Assembly: GCA_947629595.1 (NCBI GenBank)
Contig: CANREI010000036.1
Location: forward strand, 1-11,035
Reading direction: 5' to 3'
Source of the DNA: an uncultured Alphaproteobacteria bacterium
Lineage (GTDB): Bacteria > Pseudomonadota > Alphaproteobacteria > CAAHEQ01 > UBA3637
Length of the DNA: 11,035 nucleotides
Shown: positions 5,203 to 11,035 of the stretch, piece by piece
How the letters are laid out: every line of letters begins with the position of its first letter
How positions within the stretch are numbered: position 1 is the first letter of the stretch
Made by a program: the position numbers and the translations under genes
Notes under the pieces: generated by a model
Seen by the model: only the letters and a program-made list of their open reading frames with translations
What the model was told of the DNA's origin: nothing
Database searches by the model: none

Positions 5203-5388
5203 CCGGAAGTTGACAACTATTTAAGCGAAATAGCGCAGTATATTGACCAAAAGGTTTATTTTACTACCTTCCGGCCACTTGACCTGATTCTCTTGTGGCA
5301 AAAGCCAAAAGAGCTAATTTTTTTTATCCTTTTTCAAGGATTCGCTTAAAGAGGTTGTCATGCCTCGGGGCACACATCACTTGCCTTA
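5176..5388 (-). ncRNA. Structured ncRNA, copy B (about 213 nt), unknown family
   Basis: A paralogue of the transcript at 485-689. The 5' end (AAGGCAAGTGATGTGTGCCC), the TCCTTGAAAAAGGA hairpin, CCTTTTGGTCAATATACTGC and the terminator are nearly identical. The long-range helices differ in sequence but still pair: 5354-5360 with 5211-5217 (7 bp) and 5341-5350 with 5220-5229 (10 bp). The crossing helix 5268-5276 with 5201-5209 has one G-U pair only if read on the minus strand, supporting that strand. The middle hairpin (5290-5313) is unrelated in sequence to that of copy A but has the same place and size. It lies just upstream of prepilin 3, as copy A does for prepilin 1. Confidence 0.8.
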
Positions 5389-5394
5389 TCTTTG

Positions 5395-5423
5395 AGTATA
5401 AAGGCACTCAAAAACAATGTCAA
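5395..5423 (-). promoter_or_regulatory. Sigma-70 promoter of ncRNA B
   Basis: On the minus strand, consensus TTGACA (5418-5423) and TATACT (5395-5400) are 17 bp apart. The spacer differs from copy A while both hexamers and the spacing are kept, so promoter function appears to be under selection. Confidence 0.88.
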
Positions 5424-5446
5424 GCAGAAAAAGTTTCATTGTTTAT

Positions 5447-5515
5447 TTTTTCCCCTATCGGCCCATAGCGATGCGCCCCTTTTGGCGGCGCATTCCACCC
5501 GCCGATAGGGAAAAA
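5447..5515. repeat. Nested hairpin 1, copy B
   Basis: The outer stem CCCTATCGGC/GCCGATAGGG (5453-5462 with 5501-5510) and internal loops CCATAGC and CCACCC match copy A. The inner stem ATGCGCC/GGCGCAT (5471-5477 with 5487-5493) plus a G-T pair makes 8 bp around a 9-nt loop, all different from A and C. Confidence 0.85.
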
Positions 5516-5566
5516 GAGAGTGCCTCATATAGATATAATAGAGTGATATCCTACCGAATCGCCTTA

Positions 5567-5621
5567 TTTTCGGCCCACCGCGCCGGCGCATATTCCACGC
5601 GCCGACACTTCCCGCCGAAAA
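5567..5621. repeat. Nested hairpin 2, copy B
   Basis: The outer stem TTTTCGGC/GCCGAAAA (5567-5574 with 5614-5621) encloses 7- and 7-nt internal loops. The inner stem GCCGGCGC/GCGCCGAC (5582-5589 with 5599-5606) closes a 9-nt loop. Its one mismatch becomes a G-U pair if transcribed from the minus strand. Confidence 0.8.
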
Positions 5622-5765
5622 TAAGAAAAGCCGCCCAATCATCAATTTATCATCTGCCTAAAAATAAGAAAGAAGCCGAATATCCCCTCCGAAAAACAAA
5701 CATCGGTCGGAAATAAATGAAAAGTCGGATACAATCGCTTTCCAAAGAACAAAATACGCGGGAAA

Positions 5766-6332
5766 TTATTGTTTCGGTTTGGTAATCAATTTCACTCGCG
5801 GCGCCGATTGAGACTTTCCGCCTCTGGAATGATAATGAAACGTACCGTCATAAGCAAAACATTCGCCCGATTTGGGTAAAATCATATCATCATATTGATA
5901 AGATTTGCCTTTTTCCGTTTCAACATAAACCGTTTGCCCCGAAGCGCATAAAAAGTTTTTCTCTTGCATGGAACATGTTTTTCCCATGGCAAACGTTTTA
6001 AATATTTGATATAACCGTACACCGATAATATCGGCACATTTTAACGGTTCTTTTGCAGGTGTTACGGTTACCGCTTTTTTCACCGGTGTTTTCTTTTTGG
6101 CTGTTTGTGCGGCTTTCTTTGTTGCCGTTTTTTTCACCGGTGTTTTCTTTTTCGATGCTTGAACGGTTTTTGATGATTTTGAAACTTTTTGCACCGATCT
6201 TGTTTTCTGAACGGATTTTTGAACGGGCGCTTGAATTTCCGCAGAAGGAGCGGATTCGGTAACGGGTTCGTCAACGGTTTTTAAAGCACAGCCGCCTAAA
6301 ACAATTAAACCGCACAGAAGCAACTTTTTCAT
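5766..6332 (-). CDS. Lysine-rich lipoprotein
   Basis: 188 residues. A short hydrophobic signal ends in the lipobox LGGC (residues 12-15), so Cys15 should be lipidated and the protein anchored to the inner or outer membrane, facing the periplasm. Residues 35-95 are a low-complexity Lys/Ala/Thr/Val linker with KKKTPVKK repeated twice, suited to crossing or binding peptidoglycan or another polyanion. The C-terminal part (96-188) has Cys99, Cys120, Cys129 and Cys158, possibly two disulphides, and YVETEKGKSYQYDD and FHYHSRGG segments. I do not recognise a family. GAGGA lies about 6 nt before the ATG. It has its own promoter and none of the prepilin box. No clear terminator follows. Confidence 0.85.
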   Translation of the reverse strand: MKKLLLCGLIVLGGCALKTVDEPVTESAPSAEIQAPVQKSVQKTRSVQKVSKSSKTVQASKKKTPVKKTATKKAAQTAKKKTPVKKAVTVTPAKEPLKCADIIGVRLYQIFKTFAMGKTCSMQEKNFLCASGQTVYVETEKGKSYQYDDMILPKSGECFAYDGTFHYHSRGGKSQSAPRVKLITKPKQ

Positions 6333-6373
6333 TTTAAATCCTCACTTTCGTTTGTAACATTGATTATAAATGT

Positions 6374-6401
6374 ATTATATCAGCTTCAAACACATTTGCA
6401 A
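6374..6401 (-). promoter_or_regulatory. Promoter of the lipoprotein gene
   Basis: On the minus strand, TTGCAA (6396-6401), a 16-bp spacer and TATAAT (6374-6379), preceded by an extended -10 TG. No GTACGTTT box. Confidence 0.8.
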
Positions 6402-6438
6402 GAAAAAATTTTGAAGAATCTTATTTGAAACTGCTTTT

Positions 6439-7167
6439 TTATGCCAGTCCGGAAGAATCTCTTCCGTTTATCAAAGGTTGCATTGAATGAGGCGCCGAAT
6501 CAGGCACCTTTATGCCGTTTTCCGAAAGAGTTTTCAGAGAATTTGCATTATTCGATGATGAAGTCGATGCTTCCTGTGATATATTATTATAGGCAAAAGA
6601 ATTGGTATAAACATCAACAAGTTTACCGTTATCATCATATTGATAAATTTTAACTGGTTCATCATTTTTATAAACAGCGCGTTCATAAACGGTATCGTTT
6701 TTAGAGCTTTCGAATGTTCCGTTTTTTTGCCCGTTTTTATAAGTGCCCGTTGTGACGTAAACATCATTATCCATTACTTTTTCTTCGTGATAAGAGCCAT
6801 GTTTCTTTCCGTTTTTATATTCGGTTCGTTCTGTTCTGTAGGTTTTACCGCCGGAATATTCATAATCAAACCATACACCTTCACGACCCTTATTCGATAC
6901 GCTTCCCTCTGCCACTTTTAAGCTTTTATAGGTAATGCCGAGAAATTTATTTTTTTGCACCAAAACAATCTGATTATCGCTTAAATTTTTGTTATGATAA
7001 TAATCTTTCGCACTAACAATAGTACAATTTTCTTTCATCAACGCATCGGGATTAGACAACGCCTCAATCGGGAGCGTTGCGATATCAGAAGCAAATCCGA
7101 CCGCATCACCAACAGCATCAAAAGTCTTGTCTAAAAATGATTTTTTATTCGAATCGGTATTTTGCAT
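6439..7167 (-). CDS. MORN-like repeat protein, function unknown
   Basis: 242 residues with no signal peptide or membrane segment. An N-terminal helical part (10-45) precedes a region of short beta-repeats (about 95-185): GVWFDYEYSGGK, EYKNGKKHGSY, TYKNGQKNGTF and VYKNDEPVKIYQYDDNGK. The YKNGxxxG pattern is that of MORN-type repeats of the MORN_2/YwqK sort, which form extended beta sheets; no enzymatic motif is seen. The C-terminal 50 residues are Ser/Asn-rich and probably disordered. GAGG lies about 6 nt upstream of the ATG. The lipoprotein gene follows on the same strand, but each has its own promoter. Small MORN_2 proteins often occur near toxins or surface proteins, yet nothing here fixes a role. 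Confidence 0.8.
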   Translation of the reverse strand: MQNTDSNKKSFLDKTFDAVGDAVGFASDIATLPIEALSNPDALMKENCTIVSAKDYYHNKNLSDNQIVLVQKNKFLGITYKSLKVAEGSVSNKGREGVWFDYEYSGGKTYRTERTEYKNGKKHGSYHEEKVMDNDVYVTTGTYKNGQKNGTFESSKNDTVYERAVYKNDEPVKIYQYDDNGKLVDVYTNSFAYNNISQEASTSSSNNANSLKTLSENGIKVPDSAPHSMQPLINGRDSSGLA

Positions 7168-7184
7168 TTTTGCCTCTTTTTATT

Positions 7185-7213
7185 ATTATATCAAATTATA
7201 ATTTAAAATGCAA
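7185..7213 (-). promoter_or_regulatory. Promoter of the MORN-like gene
   Basis: On the minus strand, TTGCAT (7208-7213), a 17-bp spacer and perfect TATAAT (7185-7190) with an extended -10 TG. The leader is only about 10-15 nt. Confidence 0.8.
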
Positions 7214-7281
7214 GTCCAAAAAACAAAATGTTGTTTTTTATAAGATTCCCGGCGCTTTTTGCGTTTTACTTTCTTTTTTAC

Positions 7282-7309
7282 TTGAAAAAATAAAAAAGTT
7301 TGTTAAAAT
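7282..7309 (+). promoter_or_regulatory. Probable promoter of prfC
   Basis: TTGAAA (7282-7287), a 16-bp spacer and TAAAAT (7304-7309), preceded by an extended -10 TG. It is the only good candidate in the divergent gap. Confidence 0.65.
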
Positions 7310-7337
7310 GAAGCATCTTTTTTGAAAACGAGGACTG

Positions 7338-8921
7338 ATGAGTGAAAATTTAAACGATATTGTTTCAAAACGGCGCACGTTTGCCATTATTTCCCACCCC
7401 GACGCCGGTAAAACCACTTTAACCGAAAAATTATTGCTGTTCGGCGGCGCTATCAATCAGGCGGGAGCGGTAAAAGCGCGCGGCGAAAACAGACGGGCAC
7501 ATTCCGACTGGATGAAAGTTGAACAAGAACGCGGTATTTCCGTTGCCTCATCGGTCATGAGTTTTGATTACGGCGGTTGTGCGTTTAATTTGTTGGATAC
7601 GCCCGGGCATGAAGACTTTTCGGAAGATACCTATCGCGTGTTAACGGCCGTCGATTCGGCTGTCATGGTGATTGACTGCGCCAAAGGCATTGAGGCGCAA
7701 ACAAAAAAGCTGTTTGAAGTTTGTCGTTTGCGAGATATTCCCATTATTACCTTTATTAACAAACTGGATCGCGACGGGCAGGAACCGTTTGCGCTGTTGG
7801 AAGAAATTGAGCAGACTTTGGCGCTCGATGTCACGCCGGCCGTATGGCCGATCGGTATGGGTCGCGACTTTAAAGGCTGTTTTAATTTATTGACAGACAG
7901 TTTAAATCTGTTTGAAAAAGGCGAAAAAGGAGCTTTGCCGAAAGAAGGCGCCCATATTGAAGGAATTGATGATGAAAAACTGGATGCCCTTTTGCCGGCC
8001 GATCAGGTGTCGGCGTTGCGCGAAGGCGTTGAAATGGCGCGCGGATTATGTCCGGCATTTGATAAGCAAGCCTATTTGGAAGGCTCGTTAACGCCCGTTT
8101 TTTTCGGATCGGCCGTTAATAATTTCGGCGTTCGGGAATTATTAGAGGCGCTCATTGCTTTTGCGCCCGCACCCAAAGAACAAAAAACACCCGAACGAAC
8201 GGTTTTGCCGACGGAAGAAAAAGTATCGGGATTTGTGTTTAAAATTCAAGCGAATATGGATCCGAAGCATCGCGATCGCATTGCTTTTATGCGTTTATGT
8301 TCGGGGCATTTCAAGCGTGGTATGAAATTAACGCACTTACGCACGCAAAAACAAGTGATTTTGCATAATCCCGTTATGTTTTTGGCACAAGACAGAGCTT
8401 TGGCGGAAGAAGCCTTTGCCGGTGATATTATCGGCCTGCCCAATCACGGCGGATTAAGAATCGGCGATGTGTTTTCGGAAGGCGAAACGTTAACGTTTAA
8501 AGGAATTCCCTCCTTTGCGCCGGAATTATTGAAAAAAGTGCGTGCGCAAGATCCGTTAAAAGCCAAGCATTTGGCCAAAGCACTTGATCAAATAGCCGAA
8601 GAAGGCGGGGCGAGCATTTTTAAGCCCGTTCACGGGTTCGAGTGGATTGTGGGCGTTGTGGGGGCGTTGCAGTTTGAAATTTTAGCCGATCGTATTCGCA
8701 CGGAGTTTGATATTCCCGTTATTTTTGAGCCGACTTCTTATTATACGGCACGCTGGGTGCAAGGCAATAAAGAGCAGCTGCAAAAGTTTGAATCGGCAAA
8801 TGCCGTGACTTTGGCAACGGATCACGACGGCGATACGGTTTTCTTGGCGCGCAATGCTTGGCATTTAAACAAAGCCCGGGAAGATTATCCCGATTTACGG
8901 TTTTTAAAAGTTAAAGAATAA
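7338..8921 (+). CDS. prfC: Peptide chain release factor 3 (RF3)
   Basis: 527 residues, the normal RF3 length. RF3 is the translational GTPase that removes RF1 or RF2 from the ribosome after peptide release. The G-domain motifs are complete: G1 SHPDAGKTT (19-27), G2 ERGISV (64-69), G3 DTPGHEDF (87-94, catalytic His91), G4 NKLD (141-144) and G5 GSA (257-259). The rest matches RF3 rather than EF-G: HSDWMKVEQERGISV, the insertion near 180-245, and C-terminal domains with KPVHGFEWIVGVVGALQFEI. The ATG at 7338 has GAGGA only 3 nt upstream, a slightly tight spacing, but the N-terminus MSENLNDIVSKRRTFAIISH suits the family. It stands alone, divergent from the MORN-like gene and convergent with the next gene. 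Confidence 0.97.
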   Translation: MSENLNDIVSKRRTFAIISHPDAGKTTLTEKLLLFGGAINQAGAVKARGENRRAHSDWMKVEQERGISVASSVMSFDYGGCAFNLLDTPGHEDFSEDTYRVLTAVDSAVMVIDCAKGIEAQTKKLFEVCRLRDIPIITFINKLDRDGQEPFALLEEIEQTLALDVTPAVWPIGMGRDFKGCFNLLTDSLNLFEKGEKGALPKEGAHIEGIDDEKLDALLPADQVSALREGVEMARGLCPAFDKQAYLEGSLTPVFFGSAVNNFGVRELLEALIAFAPAPKEQKTPERTVLPTEEKVSGFVFKIQANMDPKHRDRIAFMRLCSGHFKRGMKLTHLRTQKQVILHNPVMFLAQDRALAEEAFAGDIIGLPNHGGLRIGDVFSEGETLTFKGIPSFAPELLKKVRAQDPLKAKHLAKALDQIAEEGGASIFKPVHGFEWIVGVVGALQFEILADRIRTEFDIPVIFEPTSYYTARWVQGNKEQLQKFESANAVTLATDHDGDTVFLARNAWHLNKAREDYPDLRFLKVKE

Positions 8922-8974
8922 GCGGCGATTTTTCAAAAAAATTCAGCGAATAAAATGCAAAAATGCCGATTATT

Positions 8975-9550
8975 TTATCGTGTATGTTGATTTTGTGCTT
9001 CTTTTACGGGCGCTTTTGCCGGCACAATCATTTTCGGTGAAGTGTTTTGTTTCATTTCGGGAACGGCCGCTGATTGAGGTAAATGCCGATTACTTCCCCA
9101 TGCGCCAATGCCCGAAAGTGCCAAAACCAACGCTGTTGTAATACCGATATTCTTTTTCAACCGTTTTTGATGACAAATTGCCAAATTTTGCTGTTTCTCT
9201 TGAGCGTTTTCATAAGCTTCAATAACGGATTTGCCGCTGAAACGTTCCTGATGATAAACCGACAAAAAAGCTTTATAATTTTCAAACCCTTTTTGAGACG
9301 AATCCAATGAAAATTCAGGCGCAATCAGCGATAATTCATATTCCGATAAAAACGCGGAACACGGAACCTTCTTTTCCCGATCCAATGTAAACACCAGTTG
9401 CATATCATTTAACTTATTCTCACTTGCCCACCGATACAATTGTTCAACGCGTTCGGGCGCAATGCCTAATAAATCACCAAAAACATAATAAGCGCTTTGC
9501 GATAATAAAACAGGTGTTTTCATTTCTTCGAGTATTGAAGTTTCGGGCAT
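8975..9550 (-). CDS. Single-pass membrane protein, function unknown
   Basis: 191 residues. A soluble N-terminal region (1-130) is followed by a basic stretch RLKK (130-133), one hydrophobic helix (134-152) and a Pro/Lys-rich tail (153-191). Positive charges before the helix predict the N-terminus in the cytoplasm and the tail outside. The N-terminal region has a pattern PERVEQLYRWASENKL that could be a helix-turn-helix or adaptor helix, but I cannot assign a family. The start is firm: GGAGG lies 5 nt upstream of the ATG and a strong promoter lies just above. It converges with prfC across 53 bp without a clear terminator. Confidence 0.75.
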   Translation of the reverse strand: MPETSILEEMKTPVLLSQSAYYVFGDLLGIAPERVEQLYRWASENKLNDMQLVFTLDREKKVPCSAFLSEYELSLIAPEFSLDSSQKGFENYKAFLSVYHQERFSGKSVIEAYENAQEKQQNLAICHQKRLKKNIGITTALVLALSGIGAWGSNRHLPQSAAVPEMKQNTSPKMIVPAKAPVKEAQNQHTR

Positions 9551-9575
9551 TTTTCCTCCGTTTTAAATCGGTAAA

Positions 9576-9604
9576 AAGATATCATAAAAATTGTTTTTTG
9601 TCAA
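9576..9604 (-). promoter_or_regulatory. Promoter of the membrane protein gene
   Basis: On the minus strand, consensus TTGACA (9599-9604), a 17-bp spacer and TATCTT (9576-9581) with an extended -10 TG. Confidence 0.85.
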
Positions 9605-9684
9605 GGTAGAATTCTTGCTTATCATTAAAATTTTAAAAACAGATTGACAAAATAAGAAAACCCTCTCAAAAGAAAAGCTTTCTC

Positions 9685-10731
9685 TTAACGTGTATGCGTG
9701 TTCGGAAGAATATTTTTACCGCCGAAACCTTGCCGAATGCGTTGCGTGGTCATTTGTTTAACGGCAGGATAAAACAAACCGTCTTTATCGGGAATTGAGC
9801 GCCAGTTAAACTGTTTTTCGCTTCTGTAAGCCTTTTCCACATCAAACGCGGTAATCGGCTGAAACACACAGTTGTTTTCCACCCGAGCAGCGGGCGTAAA
9901 ATATTTTAATTTGGCAAAATCTTTGGAATAAAAATCAATTATTTTGTCATTTCCTGCCGTAAAAGCCGCCGTTGAAAACAAAGTGATCACTTTTTCAAGT
10001 TTCGGCATTAAAAGCTGTAACAGTTGCATGGGAATATGTTGCGGTGCAATGATTGTGTCGGGAAAAACGGTCTGCCAGTTTGTTTTTTCGCGCGGATGCG
10101 GTTTTAAAACAACACTCCCCTTTTCGTAATTCGATAAAATACGCCGATAAAGTTCCTGTTTTTCCGCTTCCGTACAAACATGATCTTCGCTCAACGGCTG
10201 CGTGATTAAAAAGTTCTTGCGATTTTTTAAATTTTGAATAACACGCTGTTCTACTTTATAAATTTGCATTAAACGACGCTTGTTTTCATCAGATAAATTT
10301 TGAAACAGGGCTTTTAAATCCATATATTCAATTTTGGGATGTTGAAAATCTTTTTCGCCTTTATAGGGAATGCCGTAAAGCTTGGGAAAACGCTTCACAT
10401 AATTCGGAAAATCCACTTCATCGCGCAAGCCGTCGGAAACGGGATAAAAACAAGAATCATGAATAAGCGGCGCGACAACGGTTAAAGAGGCATCGCCGTA
10501 AGCGGGTAAGATTTGTTCGTTTAAAAGCGAATTGACCTGATGAAGTAACCGATTTTGTTCAATTTTCAAAGCCTTTTGGTCGGCAGGCAATTCAAAACAG
10601 ATTTTATGCTTTAAATCGGTAAAAGCGCAAGAGGGGCCTAACACAAACAACGTTTCATCAATCTGTTGCGGAAAACGCAAGAGATATAACAATAACGTAT
10701 ACGTGGAATTTGCAATAAAAACCTGTTTCAC
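9685..10731 (-). CDS. GT52-like glycosyltransferase (sialyltransferase type)
   Basis: 348 residues starting with GTG at 10731, supported by AAGGGG 6 nt upstream. The N-terminus MKQVFIANSTYTLLLYLLRF recalls the first Rossmann strand of family 52 lipooligosaccharide sialyltransferases. The LITQPLSED segment (175-183), VVLKPHPRE (208-215) and LFSTAAF (251-257) are the motifs of GT52 and related GT-B sialyltransferases, where the His-Pro motif helps bind the CMP donor. Family members transfer sialic acid or another sugar to surface glycans at the inner face of the membrane. Whether this enzyme uses CMP-sialic acid is not shown; no CMP-sialate synthesis genes are in view. The last 20 residues (QRIRQGFGGKNILPNTHTR) look like an unstructured tail beyond the domain. 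Confidence 0.82.
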   Translation of the reverse strand: MKQVFIANSTYTLLLYLLRFPQQIDETLFVLGPSCAFTDLKHKICFELPADQKALKIEQNRLLHQVNSLLNEQILPAYGDASLTVVAPLIHDSCFYPVSDGLRDEVDFPNYVKRFPKLYGIPYKGEKDFQHPKIEYMDLKALFQNLSDENKRRLMQIYKVEQRVIQNLKNRKNFLITQPLSEDHVCTEAEKQELYRRILSNYEKGSVVLKPHPREKTNWQTVFPDTIIAPQHIPMQLLQLLMPKLEKVITLFSTAAFTAGNDKIIDFYSKDFAKLKYFTPAARVENNCVFQPITAFDVEKAYRSEKQFNWRSIPDKDGLFYPAVKQMTTQRIRQGFGGKNILPNTHTR

Positions 10732-10788
10732 CGGCCGCCCCTTATGTTTTTTTAAGTTGTTTGTTGTTATCTTTTAAACATATATTAA

Positions 10789-10817
10789 ATTATACACTCA
10801 AAATTTTTTCTTGTCAA
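10789..10817 (-). promoter_or_regulatory. Consensus promoter of the glycosyltransferase gene
   Basis: On the minus strand, perfect TTGACA (10812-10817) and perfect TATAAT (10789-10794) are 17 bp apart. The start near 10782 leaves a 5' leader of about 50 nt. Confidence 0.9.
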
Positions 10818-10979
10818 TATTTTTGTTAAAAAAAATTAAACAAGTAAATAAAATTCAATTTTCATTAAGAAAATTCTTAATTTTTCAAAAACTTAAATTA
10901 TTCACATAAGGTATAGAAGGCACAGTGGAGGGGGAAAATGAAATGATTCGACAGCTTATTTCATATTAAAAATTCTTCC
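10818..10979. other. AT-rich intergenic stretch; possible 8-codon ORF
   Basis: No gene is recognised. At 10927-10934 a GGAGGGGG lies 8 nt before an ATG (10943) opening an 8-codon frame (MIRQLISY), and 3 nt before another ATG that stops after two codons. The same place has a 7-bp inverted repeat ATGAAAT/ATTTCAT. No convincing plus-strand promoter was found. Confidence 0.25.
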
Positions 10980-11009
10980 AAAAAAAAACTGCCCGAAATG
11001 AGCAGTTTT
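10980..11009 (-). terminator. Intrinsic terminator after the partial tRNA
   Basis: On the minus strand, AAAACTGC (11002-11009) pairs with GCAGTTTT (10985-10992) around a 9-nt loop, and a run of T continues to 10980. It begins a few bases after the tRNA CCA. Confidence 0.85.
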
Positions 11010-11015
11010 CTTAAA

Positions 11016-11035
11016 TGGTAGGCGACTACGGATTC
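11016..11035 (-). tRNA. tRNA 3' end, cut by right edge
   Basis: On the minus strand the last bases read GAATCCGTAGTCGCCTACCA. This fits the end of a T-loop, a T-stem strand CCGTA, an acceptor strand GTCGCCT, discriminator A and an encoded CCA. A strong terminator follows. The 5' half and anticodon are outside the window, so identity is unknown. Confidence 0.65.

Larger units (their letters stand above)
5161..5630 (-). repeat. ncRNA/hairpin module B, right end lost
   Basis: Same order and orientation as module A. Similarity runs from the box at 5142-5160 through the ncRNA and both hairpins, then stops near 5630 without the GAGGACAGG end or a second box. Nothing further is recognised between there and the gene ending at 5766. 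Confidence 0.65.

Noticed and set aside
1..5700. CRISPR array from the repeated boxes
   Set aside because: Repeats are inverted pairs at promoters with 118-bp or kilobase gaps, not short direct repeats with uniform spacers, and no cas gene is present.
5640..5765. Terminator for the lipoprotein gene
   Set aside because: Only weak, short inverted repeats without a T-run were found.
8975..9710. Shared HTR C-termini of two neighbouring proteins and the RQGFGG tail of the glycosyltransferase
   Set aside because: Only about 8 bp (CATACACG) are shared at the ends of both genes, which is too little to support a common element.

Overview
The window looks like an AT-rich, Gram-negative, alphaproteobacterium-like genome of the kind recovered from gut metagenomes. 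This is an inference from several type IV prepilin paralogues with a GRSMVEMLGVLAII-type N-terminus, a lipobox lipoprotein, an RF3 gene and a GT52-like glycosyltransferase. No rRNA or complete tRNA is present to fix the taxonomy.

Region 1 (1-5700) is a prepilin island. Three prepilin genes read leftward: one is cut by the left edge (1-278), one is small (2444-2932), and one is a large mosaic (3573-4964) with EGF-like repeats and a lectin-fold-like C-terminus. An HD-domain hydrolase gene (1191-2303) reads rightward. All four share a promoter type absent from the other genes: a box TTGCA-N6-GTACGTTT covering the -35 and half the spacer, and a second outward-facing copy 118-119 bp upstream. This points to one regulon, or to a family of short elements with terminal inverted repeats.

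Between these promoters lies a repeated non-coding module: complete at 470-995, partial at 5161-5630, and inverted and partial at 3211-3480. Two copies carry a leftward ncRNA of about 205-213 nt with a consensus sigma-70 promoter and an intrinsic terminator. Long-range helices in it differ in sequence between copies but keep base-pairing, and imply a pseudoknot. All three copies carry two nested hairpins of fixed geometry (8-bp inner stem, 9-nt loop). In hairpin 1 the inner stem and loop are completely different in each copy, while the outer stem and internal loops are conserved. I recognise no known RNA family here. It is the strongest candidate for an undescribed system.

The last 25 or so codons of the large prepilin are unusually rich in NNC codons within a DUF1566/C-type-lectin-like C-terminus. 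This would suit the variable region of a diversity-generating retroelement, but no reverse transcriptase or template repeat lies in the window.

Region 2 (5700-11035) is more ordinary and each gene has its own promoter: a lysine-rich lipoprotein, a MORN-like repeat protein, prfC (RF3), a single-pass membrane protein of unknown function and a GT52-like sialyltransferase-type enzyme. The right edge cuts a tRNA on the minus strand, seen as its 3' end with encoded CCA followed by a terminator.
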